Under the pieces are notes generated by a model, which had not been told where the DNA came from, ran no database searches, and saw only the letters and a list, made by a program, of their open reading frames with translations. Positions 25,826-35,083 of a DNA stretch of 64,000 nt are shown in pieces (position 1 is the first letter of the stretch; every line of letters begins with the position of its first letter). Source of the DNA: Streptomyces albiflavescens (GTDB lineage: Bacteria; Actinomycetota; Actinomycetes; Streptomycetales; Streptomycetaceae); assembly GCF_014645835.1 (NCBI RefSeq), contig NZ_BMMM01000013.1:266279-330278 (forward strand). The letters are read 5' to 3'. The position numbers and the translations under genes were made by a program.

Positions 25826-26491
25826 CTAACCCTGGACGAAGGTGACCGTCTCGTCGAGCGGCGCCCGGCCCGTACGGGCGTAACCCACCGTGCCGTCCTC
25901 GTACCCGATCGACATGCCGCAGTAGAGGATGAGCCCGTCCGGGGGCGACAGGACCTCCGCGACGGTCGTGCGATACACCGACCACGCCATTTGCGTGCAA
26001 CTATGCAGCCCTTCGGCGCGGAGCAGCAGCATGACGGTCTGCAGATACATCCCGACGTCGGCCCATTGGGGTGGGCCCATGTCGCGGTCGATGTAGCAGA
26101 ACAGGGCGGCGGGCGCGCCGAAACAGTCCCAGTTCGCGGAAGCGGCCCTCTGGCGCGCCTCCCCGTCCTCGCGTGAAATACCGAGTGCGCCGTAGCGCTG
26201 CTCGGCGAAGGCGGTTCGGCGCTCGCGGTAGGGGGACTTGAGTGTGGGTGGGTACATCTCGTACTCCCGCTCGTCCCAGGGGTCGCCTGCGGCCACGCGC
26301 TCGCCGGCGAGCTTCTTGAGCTCGGCCAGCGGCCCGCCGGTCAGCGCATATGCGTGCCACGGCTGGAGGTTCGACCCGGACGGCGCCCAAGCTGCGGCGG
26401 ACAGCACGCGCTCCAGCACCTCCCTCGGGACATGCCGGTCGGTGAATCCGCGCACCGCCCGTCGGCTCCTGACCGCCTCATAGACGTCCAA
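25826..26491 (-). CDS. Nitroreductase-family oxidoreductase
   Basis: A 221-aa FMN-dependent nitroreductase. MDVYEAVRSRRAVRGFTDR and AAWAPSGSNLQPWHAYAL are the FMN-binding N-terminal motifs; ADVGMYLQTVMLLLRAEGL and the C-terminal GYEDGTVGYARTGRAPLDE complete the fold. It would reduce nitro or quinone substrates with NAD(P)H. It is first in a short operon with the cupin gene. Confidence 0.9.
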   Translation of the reverse strand: MDVYEAVRSRRAVRGFTDRHVPREVLERVLSAAAWAPSGSNLQPWHAYALTGGPLAELKKLAGERVAAGDPWDEREYEMYPPTLKSPYRERRTAFAEQRYGALGISREDGEARQRAASANWDCFGAPAALFCYIDRDMGPPQWADVGMYLQTVMLLLRAEGLHSCTQMAWSVYRTTVAEVLSPPDGLILYCGMSIGYEDGTVGYARTGRAPLDETVTFVQG

Positions 26492-27066
26492 GATCGCTCA
26501 CCTTCCTATATGTCCGCATCCTACCCAATTGACAGTTGGGGTCCGGAAAATGTGACAGGACGCCACCGCCGCACGAGTGACAGCCGCACCGGGACGCGCC
26601 CCGCGCGGGTGACCATGCGGTGGGCACCGTGCTTGGAAAACCCGTGCGCCCAGTCGCCTTCACCGGTGCTGGAAGGGAATCACCCAGCCGGCAGCCGGCT
26701 GGTGCGGCCCAACTTCCCCGGTGCGCAGAATGTGTTCGACATCGACATCGACATCGACGCGCTGCCTGCCGCGGTCGCGTTCGATCACCATCTCCAGCCT
26801 CTGGCAGCGTGAGCGCCGGCGTATCGCGCTCCCTGGTCCCGCCGGGGGCATCGCCGACGGCGCGTAGGAAGGGCATGGCCGACCGGTACCGCACTCACGT
26901 GGCGTGTGCGGTACCTGTCGTCTCCTCTCTTGCGGTGCGACCCGGTGCCACGGCGCTCTGACCGCACCGCAACCGAATGCCGGCCGGGCGCATCGACTCC
27001 TTGCGAAGGTAGGTTTGGCGCATAAGGTTACGTACTGCACATAGCCATCGAGAGATGGGCGATACC
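26492..27066. other. Divergent intergenic region with hexamer repeat and hairpin
   Basis: About 575 bp between the nitroreductase and NmrA-like genes. It holds a tandem GACATC repeat (26738-26758) and a perfect hairpin at 26885-26915. The AT-richer stretch 27010-27050 (AAGGTTACGTACTGCACATA) is probably the promoter of the epimerase gene. No gene is supported. Confidence 0.45.
26885..26915. repeat. Inverted repeat GGTACCGCAC / GTGCGGTACC
   Basis: Perfect 10-bp arms around an 11-nt spacer, about 150 bp before the NmrA-like gene. It may be a terminator of upstream transcription or a regulator site. Confidence 0.5.
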
Positions 27067-27798
27067 ATGAAATTCGCGGTCATCGGTGGAACCGGGCTGA
27101 TCGGGTCACGGGTCGTGGAGAACCTCGACGCGGCCGGCCATCAGGCCGTCCCGCACTCCCCGGCCACAGGCGTGGACCTCGTGACCGGCCGGGGCGTCGA
27201 GGAAGCCGTGGCGGGCGCCGATGTCGTCATCAACCTGACGAATTCCCCGGCCTTCGACGAAACCTCGCCTGCCTTCTTCCGGTCGTCGATGGACAACCTC
27301 CTCGCCGCGAGCGGGAAGGGCGGCGTCGGACACTTCGTCATCCTCTCGATCGTCGGCGTGGACCAGGTGCCCGAGCTGGAGTACTACCGGGCCAAGGTGC
27401 TTCAGGAAGACATCCTCAAGGCCGGCCCGATTCCGTATTCCATCGTCCGAGCCACGCAGTTCATGGAGTTCATCGACGCGATCTTGTCCTGGACGACCGA
27501 CGGCGAGACCGTCCGTCTGCCGCGTACGCCGCTTCAGCCGATCGCCGCCGAGGACGTCTCCCGCATCGTCGCCGAAGTGGCCGCCGGCACCCCGCTCAAC
27601 GGCGTTCTCAACATCGCCGGACCTGACGTCTACCCCCTCGACGAAATCGGCCGGCTGACCCTCACGGCCAAAGGCGACGGGCGCTCCGTCGTCACCGATG
27701 ACACCGCCGGGATGTACGCCGCCGTCCACGGTGACGTCCTCACCGCAGGGAAAGGCGCCCGCATCGCCCCCACCCACTACACGGACTGGCTCTCCTGA
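27067..27798 (+). CDS. NmrA-like NAD(P)-binding epimerase/reductase
   Basis: A 243-aa atypical SDR. The dinucleotide motif VIGGTGLIGSRVVENL is at residues 5-20, and YYRAKVLQEDILK carries the Tyr/Lys region. MKFAVIGG (27067) is preferred over an ATG four codons upstream. It lies 107 bp before an ECF41-type sigma factor gene on the same strand. Carboxymuconolactone decarboxylases, oxidoreductases and epimerases are the typical neighbours and targets of ECF41 factors. Confidence 0.86.
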   Translation: MKFAVIGGTGLIGSRVVENLDAAGHQAVPHSPATGVDLVTGRGVEEAVAGADVVINLTNSPAFDETSPAFFRSSMDNLLAASGKGGVGHFVILSIVGVDQVPELEYYRAKVLQEDILKAGPIPYSIVRATQFMEFIDAILSWTTDGETVRLPRTPLQPIAAEDVSRIVAEVAAGTPLNGVLNIAGPDVYPLDEIGRLTLTAKGDGRSVVTDDTAGMYAAVHGDVLTAGKGARIAPTHYTDWLS

Positions 27799-27905
27799 AC
27801 CAGCCGCGACCCCCGACGTTCCATCAGAGCCTCGAGGTACATCCTCGCGCTCATGCGTGTGGTCACGGTTGCGGTCGAACTTGCCGAGCAGCAAGGATTG
27901 TGCAC

Positions 27906-28802
27906 GTGCCTTCGAAGAACAATCCAGCGGATGACGCCGAGGACCTCCGGGAAGCGGAGGCAGCGTTCCAGGACGCCCGCGGCTACATGTTCGGGATCGC
28001 CTACCGGATGCTCGGCAGCGTCGGCGAAGCGGAGGACATCCTCCAAGAGGCCTGGATCCGATGGCAGACCTACGACCGGTCCAAGGTGGAGAACCCACGG
28101 GCGTTTCTCACGACGACTGTGACGAGGCTCGCGATCAATGTGCTGCAGTCAGCGAAGGTCCGCCGTGAGACCTATGTCGGCCCGTGGCTTCCGGAGCCGG
28201 TCGACACCAGCAGTGACCCGGCGCTGGGCGCCGAGAACGCGGCATCACTGGAAGTCGCGGTGCTGATGCTGTTGGAGAAGCTCACCCCCACGGAACGGGC
28301 GGCGTACGTGCTCCGGGAGGCATTCGACTACCCGTACGAGCAGATCGCGGAGATCATCGGCCAGACGAACGCCAATGCACGCCAACTGGTGAGCCGGGCG
28401 CGGAAGCACCTGGCCGCGGAGAAACGGGCCAGCGTCGCGGCCGCTGACCACCAGAGGCTCCTGACAGCGTTCGTGGCGGCCGCCCAGGAAGGGAATGTGG
28501 CCGTACTGGAGAAGCTGTTCACGGAAGACGTCGTCTCGTATTCCGACGGCGGAGGCGTCGTGCGGGCGTCGAAGTTCCCCGTCGTGGGCCGTCACCGCGT
28601 GGCGAAGTACTACCACGCGTTCGCCGACCGCTTCTGGGTCGGCGTCACGGTGGAGCCGGCCGAGGCCAATGGCAGGCCGGCGGTGAGCCTGTCCCGCGAC
28701 GGCACCGTGTTCGCCGTCCTCACTGTGAGCGTCACCCCGGACGGCATCGACCGAGTGTTCGTCATGATGAACCCGTCCAAACTCGCTGCCATGACCGTCT
28801 GA
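27906..28802 (+). CDS. ECF41-type sigma factor, first copy
   Basis: A 298-aa extracytoplasmic-function sigma factor. Sigma-2 (YMFGIAYRMLGSVGEAEDIL) and sigma-4 (LTPTERAAYVLREAFDYPYE, then QLVSRARKHL) are followed by a C-terminal SnoaL-like domain of about 110 residues. ECF41 hallmarks are present: WLPEP in the linker, SDGGG, and NPSKL at the end. In this group the C-terminal domain replaces a separate anti-sigma factor. GTG 27906 is chosen because AAGGA lies 8 nt upstream. Probable target: the adjoining epimerase gene. Confidence 0.9.
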   Translation: MPSKNNPADDAEDLREAEAAFQDARGYMFGIAYRMLGSVGEAEDILQEAWIRWQTYDRSKVENPRAFLTTTVTRLAINVLQSAKVRRETYVGPWLPEPVDTSSDPALGAENAASLEVAVLMLLEKLTPTERAAYVLREAFDYPYEQIAEIIGQTNANARQLVSRARKHLAAEKRASVAAADHQRLLTAFVAAAQEGNVAVLEKLFTEDVVSYSDGGGVVRASKFPVVGRHRVAKYYHAFADRFWVGVTVEPAEANGRPAVSLSRDGTVFAVLTVSVTPDGIDRVFVMMNPSKLAAMTV

Positions 28803-29635
28803 GCAATTGGCGGACCGGCCCCGTGTCGCGCCCCGAAGTCCGACGACCCCGGACGAGGCAGGACCGCCTCGGCGGGGCAACGCGTGCCCGCCCCGCCGAA
28901 ACCGCCACGACCTCACGGCGACCAGACCAAAGGAGGCATCCACCGGTCAGTCGACACAGCACGAGTCGTGCTGGTCGAAGAAGCCGGCTGATCCGTTCGG
29001 TAACCAGGCGCAGCAGCTCCCGCCGAGGGCAGCTGCTCGACGTGGGATGACCGCCGCCCCAGCCCCACGGGCACAGCGCAGAGCGCCGGCCCGCCATCGC
29101 GGACGTCGACACCCACAGTGGACATAGCCCGAGCGCAACGAAGCCTCAGCGCAAAGCTGTTGGCCCGGCCGGGGCCGCTCCCGCCCGCGAACTCCCCGTG
29201 TCCTGCGGACAGTAGGTGCCGACGACGGCCAGGGCGCGCGGTTCCGGCAAACCGGCCCACGGCAGACGATCACCTGCTACCGATCACACCACCGACCAGC
29301 ACGAGCAGCCCATACCTCACCCATACCAGCCCCGTGACCAGCAACTTCAAGAGGAATCAGCTCAATGCTCGTCAGCCGCCCACCTGTCGTCCGGAGATGC
29401 TCTGCCACCTGGCGAATGTCCAGTTGCTCCAGTGCCCGGGCGTGCAGCCCGCTCGCCCGCTACCGCGAGACTGCCCGGCCCCTGCCCGACCACGTCAGGG
29501 CCGCGTTTGGCCACTCGCGGCGGAAGGGGAGGCGTTTCCGCCGCGTCCGATGTGCGCTACGTCTCATCCGCGGGCCGTTACGCCGGATGCGCAGCTGGTG
29601 TCTCCATGCCGAGTCCATAACGCGAGGGAGACATG
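28803..29635. other. Long intergenic region without supported gene
   Basis: About 830 bp. An AAAGGAGG at 28930 is not followed by a usable start. A frame from ATG 29365 runs into the next gene but has arginine/serine-rich shadow composition. The region may hold a decayed gene and the promoter of the FAD oxidoreductase. Confidence 0.4.
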
Positions 29636-30823
29636 ATGAACGGGAACGTCGAGGTGGTCGTGGTCGGCGGCGGGTACGGGGGCGTGACGGCGGCCAATCG
29701 CCTGGCTCGGCGCGATGGTGTGTCGGTGACCCTGGTCAATCCGCGTCCCGACTTCGTCTCGCGGATCCGCCTGCACCAGCTCGTGACCGGCTCCGATGAC
29801 GCGGTCGAGGGCTTCGGTGAGGTTCTGGGCGGGAACGTCCGGCTGGTGGTCGACACCGCGACCCGGATCGACGCTGCCGAGCGCCGGGTGTCGCTGGCGG
29901 GCGGTGGCACGGTCTCATACGACTACCTCGTCTACGCGGTGGGCAGCGGCGCCGCAGATCCCGGCGTGCCCGGAGCGGCAGAGTTCGCTCATTCGGTGTC
30001 GGACCTCGAGGGAGCGGAACGACTGCGGTCTGCGCTGGCCGCGACGCCCGCGACGGATCCGGTGACCGTGGTCGGGGCCGGCCCGACCGGCCTGGAGACC
30101 GCCGCCGAGCTGGCGGAAGGGGGCCGCCAGGTCACCCTGGTCTGCGGCGACGTGCTCGGCGCCTCCCTGCATGCCCGGGTCCGCCGCCCGGTCGACCGCC
30201 GGCTCGCCAAGCTGGGTGTGACCATCGTCGAAGGTACCCGCGCGCGGGTGACAGAAGTGACTCGCGACGCCGTACAGCTCGACGACGGCCGCGAGCTGCC
30301 CAGCGCGGTGACGATCTGGACCGCGGGATTCCGTGTCCCAGACCTGGCTGCCCGCAGCGGGCTGCGCACCGACACCGAAGGCCGCCTGCTCACCGACGCG
30401 ACGCTGACCAGTGTGGACGACGTACGCATCGTCGCTGCCGGGGACGCGGCGGCGATGACGGACCGGCCATTCCGGATGAGCTGCCAGGCCGCCGTGCAGC
30501 TGGGCCCGGGGGCCGCCACCACGGTCCTGCGCCGGATCGCGGGGAAAACACCCGCTCCCGTCCGGTTGATGTTCGGCGGGCAGTGCCTCAGCCTCGGCCG
30601 AAACGAAGGCGTCACCCAGTTCTCCTACCTGGACGACAGGGTGAACGCGCTCCACATCAGTGGGCGGTTCGGTGCCAACGTCAAGGAGTTTGCCTGCCGG
30701 TTCACCCTCCATCAGTTGGTGTCCGGGGCACGCAGGGCCAGTTCCCGCGCATCCCATGGCGACAGCATCGATCGCCTGGAAACGCCTCAGCCTGAACACC
30801 GCACGACGCCGTCCGGCACCTGA
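29636..30823 (+). CDS. FAD-dependent NADH dehydrogenase-like oxidoreductase
   Basis: A 395-aa pyridine nucleotide-disulphide oxidoreductase of the type II NADH dehydrogenase family. The FAD motif VVVVGGGYGGVTAAN lies at the N-terminus, the NAD motif VTVVGAGPTGLETAAELAEG near residue 145, and the second FAD motif DDVRIVAAGDAAA near 265. ATG 29636 has GAGGGAG five nt upstream. It is followed by an ECF41 sigma factor gene, matching the known pairing of these sigma factors with oxidoreductases. Confidence 0.9.
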   Translation: MNGNVEVVVVGGGYGGVTAANRLARRDGVSVTLVNPRPDFVSRIRLHQLVTGSDDAVEGFGEVLGGNVRLVVDTATRIDAAERRVSLAGGGTVSYDYLVYAVGSGAADPGVPGAAEFAHSVSDLEGAERLRSALAATPATDPVTVVGAGPTGLETAAELAEGGRQVTLVCGDVLGASLHARVRRPVDRRLAKLGVTIVEGTRARVTEVTRDAVQLDDGRELPSAVTIWTAGFRVPDLAARSGLRTDTEGRLLTDATLTSVDDVRIVAAGDAAAMTDRPFRMSCQAAVQLGPGAATTVLRRIAGKTPAPVRLMFGGQCLSLGRNEGVTQFSYLDDRVNALHISGRFGANVKEFACRFTLHQLVSGARRASSRASHGDSIDRLETPQPEHRTTPSGT

Positions 30824-30846
30824 CGCGCGGCCTGGCCGCCAAGGCC

Positions 30847-30884
30847 CCTCCTTCGGCCGGACCGACCGGTCCGGCCGAAGGAGG
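30847..30884 (+). terminator. Strong hairpin terminator after FAD oxidoreductase
   Basis: Perfect 17-bp stem (arm begins CCTCCTTCGGCCGGACC) with a GACC loop, 23 nt after the stop. It separates the oxidoreductase transcript from the following sigma factor gene. Confidence 0.8.
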
Positions 30885-31084
30885 ACCGAGCCGCAGTGAC
30901 AAGCACACAATGTTGCGGCCTCGTGTGCCGTGGCCGGGCGCCGGGAAGCCATTCCCACCGGCCCACCCACGCGGCCTGATCAGTGGGGAGGCTGCCGCCG
31001 ACACCCCCGTCATCGGACCGGGTACTTGTTCCACGGCCTGCTTCCGGCGCATGGGTCCGACCACGAGAGAGTGAAGCGCACGAC

Positions 31085-31981
31085 ATGAACGACCGCGTCA
31101 CCGACCCCGCGACCGAGGCCTTCGTCGCCCACCGCGACCTGCTGTTCACCGTCGCCTACGAGATGCTCGGATCGGCGGCGGACGCCGAGGACGTCCTCCA
31201 GGAGGCCTGGCTGCGGTGGGTCAAGGTCGACCTGGCGCAGGTGCGGGACCAGCGCGCCTACCTGGTACGGATCACGACCCGGCAAGCACTCAACCGGCTA
31301 CGCACCCTCAAACGGCGCAAGGAGGCCTACGTCGGCCCCTGGCTGCCCGAGCCCCTGCTCACCGCGCCGGACGTGGCCGAGGACGTCGAACTGTCCGAGA
31401 ACCTGTCGCTGGCACTCATGTTCATCCTCGAAACCCTCTCACCGACCGAACGCGCCGTCTTCGTGCTGCGCGAGGTCTTCGACATCGGCTACGACGACAT
31501 CGCGGCCGCGATCGACAAGAGCCCCGCCGCCGCACGCCAGATCGCCTACCGCGCACGCCGGCACGTCGACGCCCGCCGGCCGCGCACACCGGTTTCACCG
31601 GAAGAAGCCCGGGCAGCGCTGAATTCGTTCCAGCGCGCGCTCATGACCGGGGACCTGCAGGGGCTGCTCGACGTACTGGCCCCGGACGTTGTTTTCGTCA
31701 GCGACGGCGGCGGCCTCAAGCTGGCGGCCCTGCGGCCGGTCGTCGGCGCCGACAAGGCGCTCCGTTACATGGCCGGCAGTGTCGACAAGGCCGGCGGCAT
31801 CTTGACCAGTGAGACCACGACGGTCAACGGTAACCCCGGACTCATCCTGCGCCTGGACGGCGTGATCGACGGCGTACTGGCGTTCCGCGTGGAGAACGCC
31901 CGCGTCACCGGCCTCTACTACGTCCGCAACCCCGAAAAGCTCACCCGCGTCGAGTCCGAAACCCCCCTCACCTCGCGCTGA
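31085..31981 (+). CDS. ECF41-type sigma factor, second copy
   Basis: A 298-aa ECF sigma factor with the same architecture as the copy at 27.9 kb: sigma-2 (LLFTVAYEMLGSAADAEDVL), linker GPWLPEP, sigma-4 (LSPTERAVFVLREVFDIGYD) and a SnoaL-like tail with SDGGG and NPEKL. ATG 31085 is used; upstream extension is not coding. The two copies have clearly diverged, so this is not a recent duplication. Its likely target is the FAD oxidoreductase upstream. Confidence 0.9.
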   Translation: MNDRVTDPATEAFVAHRDLLFTVAYEMLGSAADAEDVLQEAWLRWVKVDLAQVRDQRAYLVRITTRQALNRLRTLKRRKEAYVGPWLPEPLLTAPDVAEDVELSENLSLALMFILETLSPTERAVFVLREVFDIGYDDIAAAIDKSPAAARQIAYRARRHVDARRPRTPVSPEEARAALNSFQRALMTGDLQGLLDVLAPDVVFVSDGGGLKLAALRPVVGADKALRYMAGSVDKAGGILTSETTTVNGNPGLILRLDGVIDGVLAFRVENARVTGLYYVRNPEKLTRVESETPLTSR

Positions 31982-32009
31982 CCGTCCCCCCGGGACACGG
32001 CCGACCGAG

Positions 32010-32145
32010 GTGCGCAGTGGCGCAGGCGTCGCGGAACAAGCCGCTGACCGCCGCCGAGAAGCAAGCGAACCGGCTGGCAGCCGAGAACGCGCGGCGAACG
32101 AGCACGGCTTCGCCGACGTGAAGAACTGGCGCGCCCCCGCGCGGA
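32010..32145 (+). pseudogene. IS5-family transposase C-terminal remnant
   Basis: Reads RNKPLTAAEKQANRLAAENA then, after a frameshift, NEHGFADVKNWR: the C-terminal lysine/arginine-rich helix and EHGFAD.K.W motif of DDE_Tnp_4 transposases. The rest of the gene and the IS ends are absent. Confidence 0.6.
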
Positions 32146-32154
32146 CGCTGCATA

Positions 32155-32463
32155 CCCAAACAGGCTGTCGCTGGATGCGTCGCATACCGCTTCGGACGGC
32201 TTGGATGAGGTGGTCGCGGTGGATGAAAACCGTGTTGGCGGCAGCGGTGCGACGTAGTAGCCACCAGATGCCCTCGACCGGGTTCAGGTCGGGCGTGTAG
32301 GTGGGCAGTTGGACGATGGTGAGCCAGTCATACTCGGCCGCGTGCCGGCGAACGGACTGCTGCGGTGGACGTGCAAATTGTCCCAGATGGCCAACACGGG
32401 GCCACCCAGTTGGAGGTGCGCCCGCACGAGCGGGTCGCGATAGTCCTGTCGGGTGAACTCCCG
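32155..32463 (-). pseudogene. IS630-family transposase C-terminal fragment
   Basis: Minus strand reads REFTRQDYRDPLVRAHLQLG, then AIWDNLHVH (second catalytic Asp), a frameshift, then DWLTIVQLPTYTPDLNPVEG and IWWLLRR (catalytic Glu). This is the last third of a DDE_3 transposase, broken by at least one frameshift. The 5' end meets a MarR fragment directly. Confidence 0.75.
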
Positions 32464-32655
32464 ATGATTCCCGCCTTGTCCGACCCCGTCGCCGCCGTGA
32501 AGTCCCGCTGCACCGTGGGCCCGCGGTCGACCAGCACGATCAGCACGGCCAAGTGCCGCAACTCGATGCCGAGCGGCCGAAGCGCCTTCTCCATCACCGC
32601 GGCCGCGCGCCAGTGCGCCCGGCGCAGCAGCAAGCCGAGGGCGAGAGGCGAGGCC
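32464..32655 (-). pseudogene. MarR-family regulator N-terminal fragment
   Basis: Reads LGLLLRRAHWRAAAVMEKAL, RPLGIELRHLAVLIVLVDRG, TVQRDFTAATGSDKAGI: the first half of a MarR protein up to the recognition helix. It has lost a usable start (an in-frame TAG lies just upstream) and stops at the junction with the IS630 fragment, so it was disrupted by insertion or deletion. Confidence 0.65.
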
Positions 32656-32659
32656 TAGG

Positions 32660-33271
32660 GGGGTCGGTCACACGGAAGGCGGTGGTTCTGTGAGGATCGT
32701 CGGCGATCATGAGGCCACACACTCCAATTGGGGTTGCAGTGCTAAGACTCCAGTGGACGTGACCCCCTCCCGCGGTGCCTCCAGGCCTGCATGACGGGAC
32801 TATTTCGACGCTGGCACATCCCCGCCGAGTGGTCCCTGTGTTTCTACCGCTCTGGGGGTCGCACCAGTGTGAAAGGGCCCCGCCCTGCGGTGTCCGCTAC
32901 AGCTCTCGCAGGGACGGGGCCGCCCGCCCCCGTTGCTCGGTTGGGCGGGCCGCGGGCGGCTGTCCCCTGACGCCCGCCTCCTGAAAGTAAAACGAACGAT
33001 TATTTTTTGCAAGCCCGGGACGCTGCGCCGTCGGCGTCGGGGCGCTGCGGGTCGCAGGGGTGTCGGCGGGGAACTCTCTGCCTCCTGGTGTGCGCGCACG
33101 ACGTCGGTGAGCTCAGCCCTGGCCGGTGTCGGCCTGCACCTTGGTGCTGCTCCGTGACTTTGGGTTAGCTGCAGTGCAAGAAAAACGAATGTTCGTCTTG
33201 ACCTAGCCTCACCGAAACCCGCAGGATGGGGGATGAAAAAAGAACGATCATTCCGGGAAGGGGGTGGTGGC
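32660..33271. promoter_or_regulatory. AT-rich control region of the patatin operon
   Basis: About 600 bp without a gene. Its right half holds a 25-bp box (33178-33202) identical to one at 37381-37405, a -35-like TTGACC (33198-33203) with CAGGAT (33222-33227) 18 nt on, and the near-palindrome GAACGATCATTC at 33242-33253. A related GAACGATTATT lies at 32994-33004. These are probable binding sites of the TetR regulator encoded at 36.8-37.4 kb. Confidence 0.65.
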
Positions 33272-34186
33272 ATGAGCACGGTGCAGGCCGGAGGACTGGC
33301 GGTGTCCCCGCGACAGCAGCCTCAGAGTGCCATCGGGACGCCACGGGCGCCTGCGGAGGCCGAGTCCGCACCGAGCGGCACCGTGGCGTTCGTGCTGCAA
33401 GGTGGCGGCAGCCTGTGTGCGCCACAGGTCGGCATGCTGCGGGCACTGACCCAGGCAGGGATCAGACCGGACCTTGTGGTGGGTTCCTCGGCTGGGGCGC
33501 TGAACGGTGCGGCCTTCGCTGCCGACCCAAGCATCGGCGGTATCGATCGGCTGGAAGCGCTCTGGATACGCCTGAAGCGTCGGCACGTCGCACCGCTTTC
33601 ACTGCGGACCCTGGCCAGGGCCGCGCTGGGCCGGAGCGACGCCGCGGTCTCCAGCGCAGCGCTGCTGCAGCTGCTGCGGAAGCCCATCACTGTCGGTCGA
33701 CTTGAGGAGGCTGCTGTCTCGATGCACGCCGTGGCGACCGACTTCGAGACGGGTGCGGCGGTCGCCCTCTCCAGCGGGGAGGCTGTCCCGGCCCTACTCG
33801 CCTCGGCAGTCTTCCCGGGCCTGTATGCCCCCGTGCGCAGAGGAAGGCACCTGCTCATCGACGGGGGAGTGTCGGCGGACGTGCCTGTTCTCCAGGCAGT
33901 GGGGCTCGGCGCCACCACTATGTACGTGCTTCCCGCCGCGGTCACGAAACAGGCGGGGCGCCCGGTGCACGCGGCACTGGTCGTTGCCTCCCGGGCCCTT
34001 GGCCAGATCTTGGATGAACGGGAAAGACGGGACATCGCGGCGGTCCGCGGATCGGTCCATCGACTGCCCACCGTCACTACTTCCGTGGCCAATCTCATCG
34101 ACTTCCGTGACACTCAGCGGCTGGTCCAGGCCGGCCATGGGCTCACCGCGGCCTGGCCGGCCGGGCAGACCGCGGCCAGAGAATGA
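33272..34186 (+). CDS. Patatin-like phospholipase
   Basis: A 304-aa patatin-family acyl hydrolase. The anionic-hole motif is LQGGGSLCAPQVG (residues 42-54), the nucleophile elbow GSSAG puts the catalytic serine at 73, and the catalytic aspartate is in DGGVSADVP (Asp197). No signal peptide is seen, so it should act on the inner leaflet. ATG 33272 is set by GGAAGGGGG upstream and because an earlier in-frame ATG would include the operator. First gene of a coupled four-gene operon with a PAP2 protein and a flippase-like protein, which points to membrane lipid turnover. Confidence 0.92.
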   Translation: MSTVQAGGLAVSPRQQPQSAIGTPRAPAEAESAPSGTVAFVLQGGGSLCAPQVGMLRALTQAGIRPDLVVGSSAGALNGAAFAADPSIGGIDRLEALWIRLKRRHVAPLSLRTLARAALGRSDAAVSSAALLQLLRKPITVGRLEEAAVSMHAVATDFETGAAVALSSGEAVPALLASAVFPGLYAPVRRGRHLLIDGGVSADVPVLQAVGLGATTMYVLPAAVTKQAGRPVHAALVVASRALGQILDERERRDIAAVRGSVHRLPTVTTSVANLIDFRDTQRLVQAGHGLTAAWPAGQTAARE

Positions 34187-34195
34187 GGACGGCCG

Positions 34196-35083
34196 ATGGC
34201 CAACTGCGCCTCTTCCGTACGCCGCCGGATTCAGGGCCTCGCGCGTACACCGGACGGCAGTACACATCCCCGATGGTGGGCGGAGTGGCTGTTGGTGGGA
34301 TTGCTGTACGCCGTCTACGAGACCACCCGAGGTCTGCAGCGGGGATGGACTGCCATTGCGGACCACAACGGCCGGAGCATCTTCCGCTGGGAGCACACCG
34401 TCCACTTCGCACCGGAGCGGCCACTCAATCAAGTACTCCACCAGCTTCCAGTCCTGGCTGTTCTCGCCGCGTACTTCTACGCCACTCTGCACTTCGTTGT
34501 CACGCCCGCCGTGCTGATCTGGCTCTACCGGATGCACCCCGAGCGCTACCGCGGTGCTCGTACCTGGCTCGCCATGGCGACCATGAGCGCCCTCCTCGGG
34601 TTCTGGCTCTTCCCCGCCACTCCGCCGCGGCTGCTTCCCCACGCAGGAATCCATGACAGCGTGGCCGACGTCCAGCGGTGGGGCTGGTGGAGTGGAGAGA
34701 CCAGCGCTCCGCACGGGCTCGGCGGACTCGTCAACGAGTACGCGGCCATGCCATCACTGCATGTCGGCTGGGCTTTGTGGTCTGGCTGGCTTCTCTACCG
34801 GCACGCACGGCGAAGGACCGTCAGAATCCTCGGCCTTGCCTATCCCGCTCTGACAACCCTGGACGTCGTCGCAACCGGCAACCACTATCTGGCCGACGCC
34901 ATTGCAGGCGCCGCGCTCATCGTCTTCTTCGGCGTCCTGCAGCACCGCATTCGTATCGTCGGCGGACGCGCCGCAGCCATGCGATGGAGCCCGTTGACCG
35001 CTGTCGGGCTCGTCACCGCAGTTGCCCGGTCGGACATCCCCGGGGCCCCCTCACACAGACTCCCTCCAGGTGACTCACCATGA
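34196..35083 (+). CDS. PAP2/inositol-phosphorylceramide-synthase-like membrane phosphatase
   Basis: A 295-aa multi-helix membrane protein of the PAP2 superfamily, AUR1-like subgroup. Active-site blocks are AMPSLHVGWALWSGW (phosphatase motif 2, His) and TGNHYLADAIAGAAL (motif 3, His and Asp). Five to six helices flank them, with the active site facing outward. It starts 9 nt after the patatin stop and its own stop overlaps the next start (ATGA). Likely reaction: dephosphorylation or head-group transfer on a lipid phosphate. Confidence 0.87.
   Translation: MANCASSVRRRIQGLARTPDGSTHPRWWAEWLLVGLLYAVYETTRGLQRGWTAIADHNGRSIFRWEHTVHFAPERPLNQVLHQLPVLAVLAAYFYATLHFVVTPAVLIWLYRMHPERYRGARTWLAMATMSALLGFWLFPATPPRLLPHAGIHDSVADVQRWGWWSGETSAPHGLGGLVNEYAAMPSLHVGWALWSGWLLYRHARRRTVRILGLAYPALTTLDVVATGNHYLADAIAGAALIVFFGVLQHRIRIVGGRAAAMRWSPLTAVGLVTAVARSDIPGAPSHRLPPGDSP

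Noticed and set aside
26738..26758. Tandem GACATC repeat and a frame reading NVFDIDIDIDALPAA
   Set aside because: Only 3.5 units and no start signal; a chance short repeat is as likely as a gene.
28947..29273. Minus-strand frame ending GSCCAWLPNGSAGFFDQHDS and CCVD, cysteine-rich like a RiPP core
   Set aside because: No ribosome site near any start, the first 80 residues look like shadow sequence, and no maturation gene is near.
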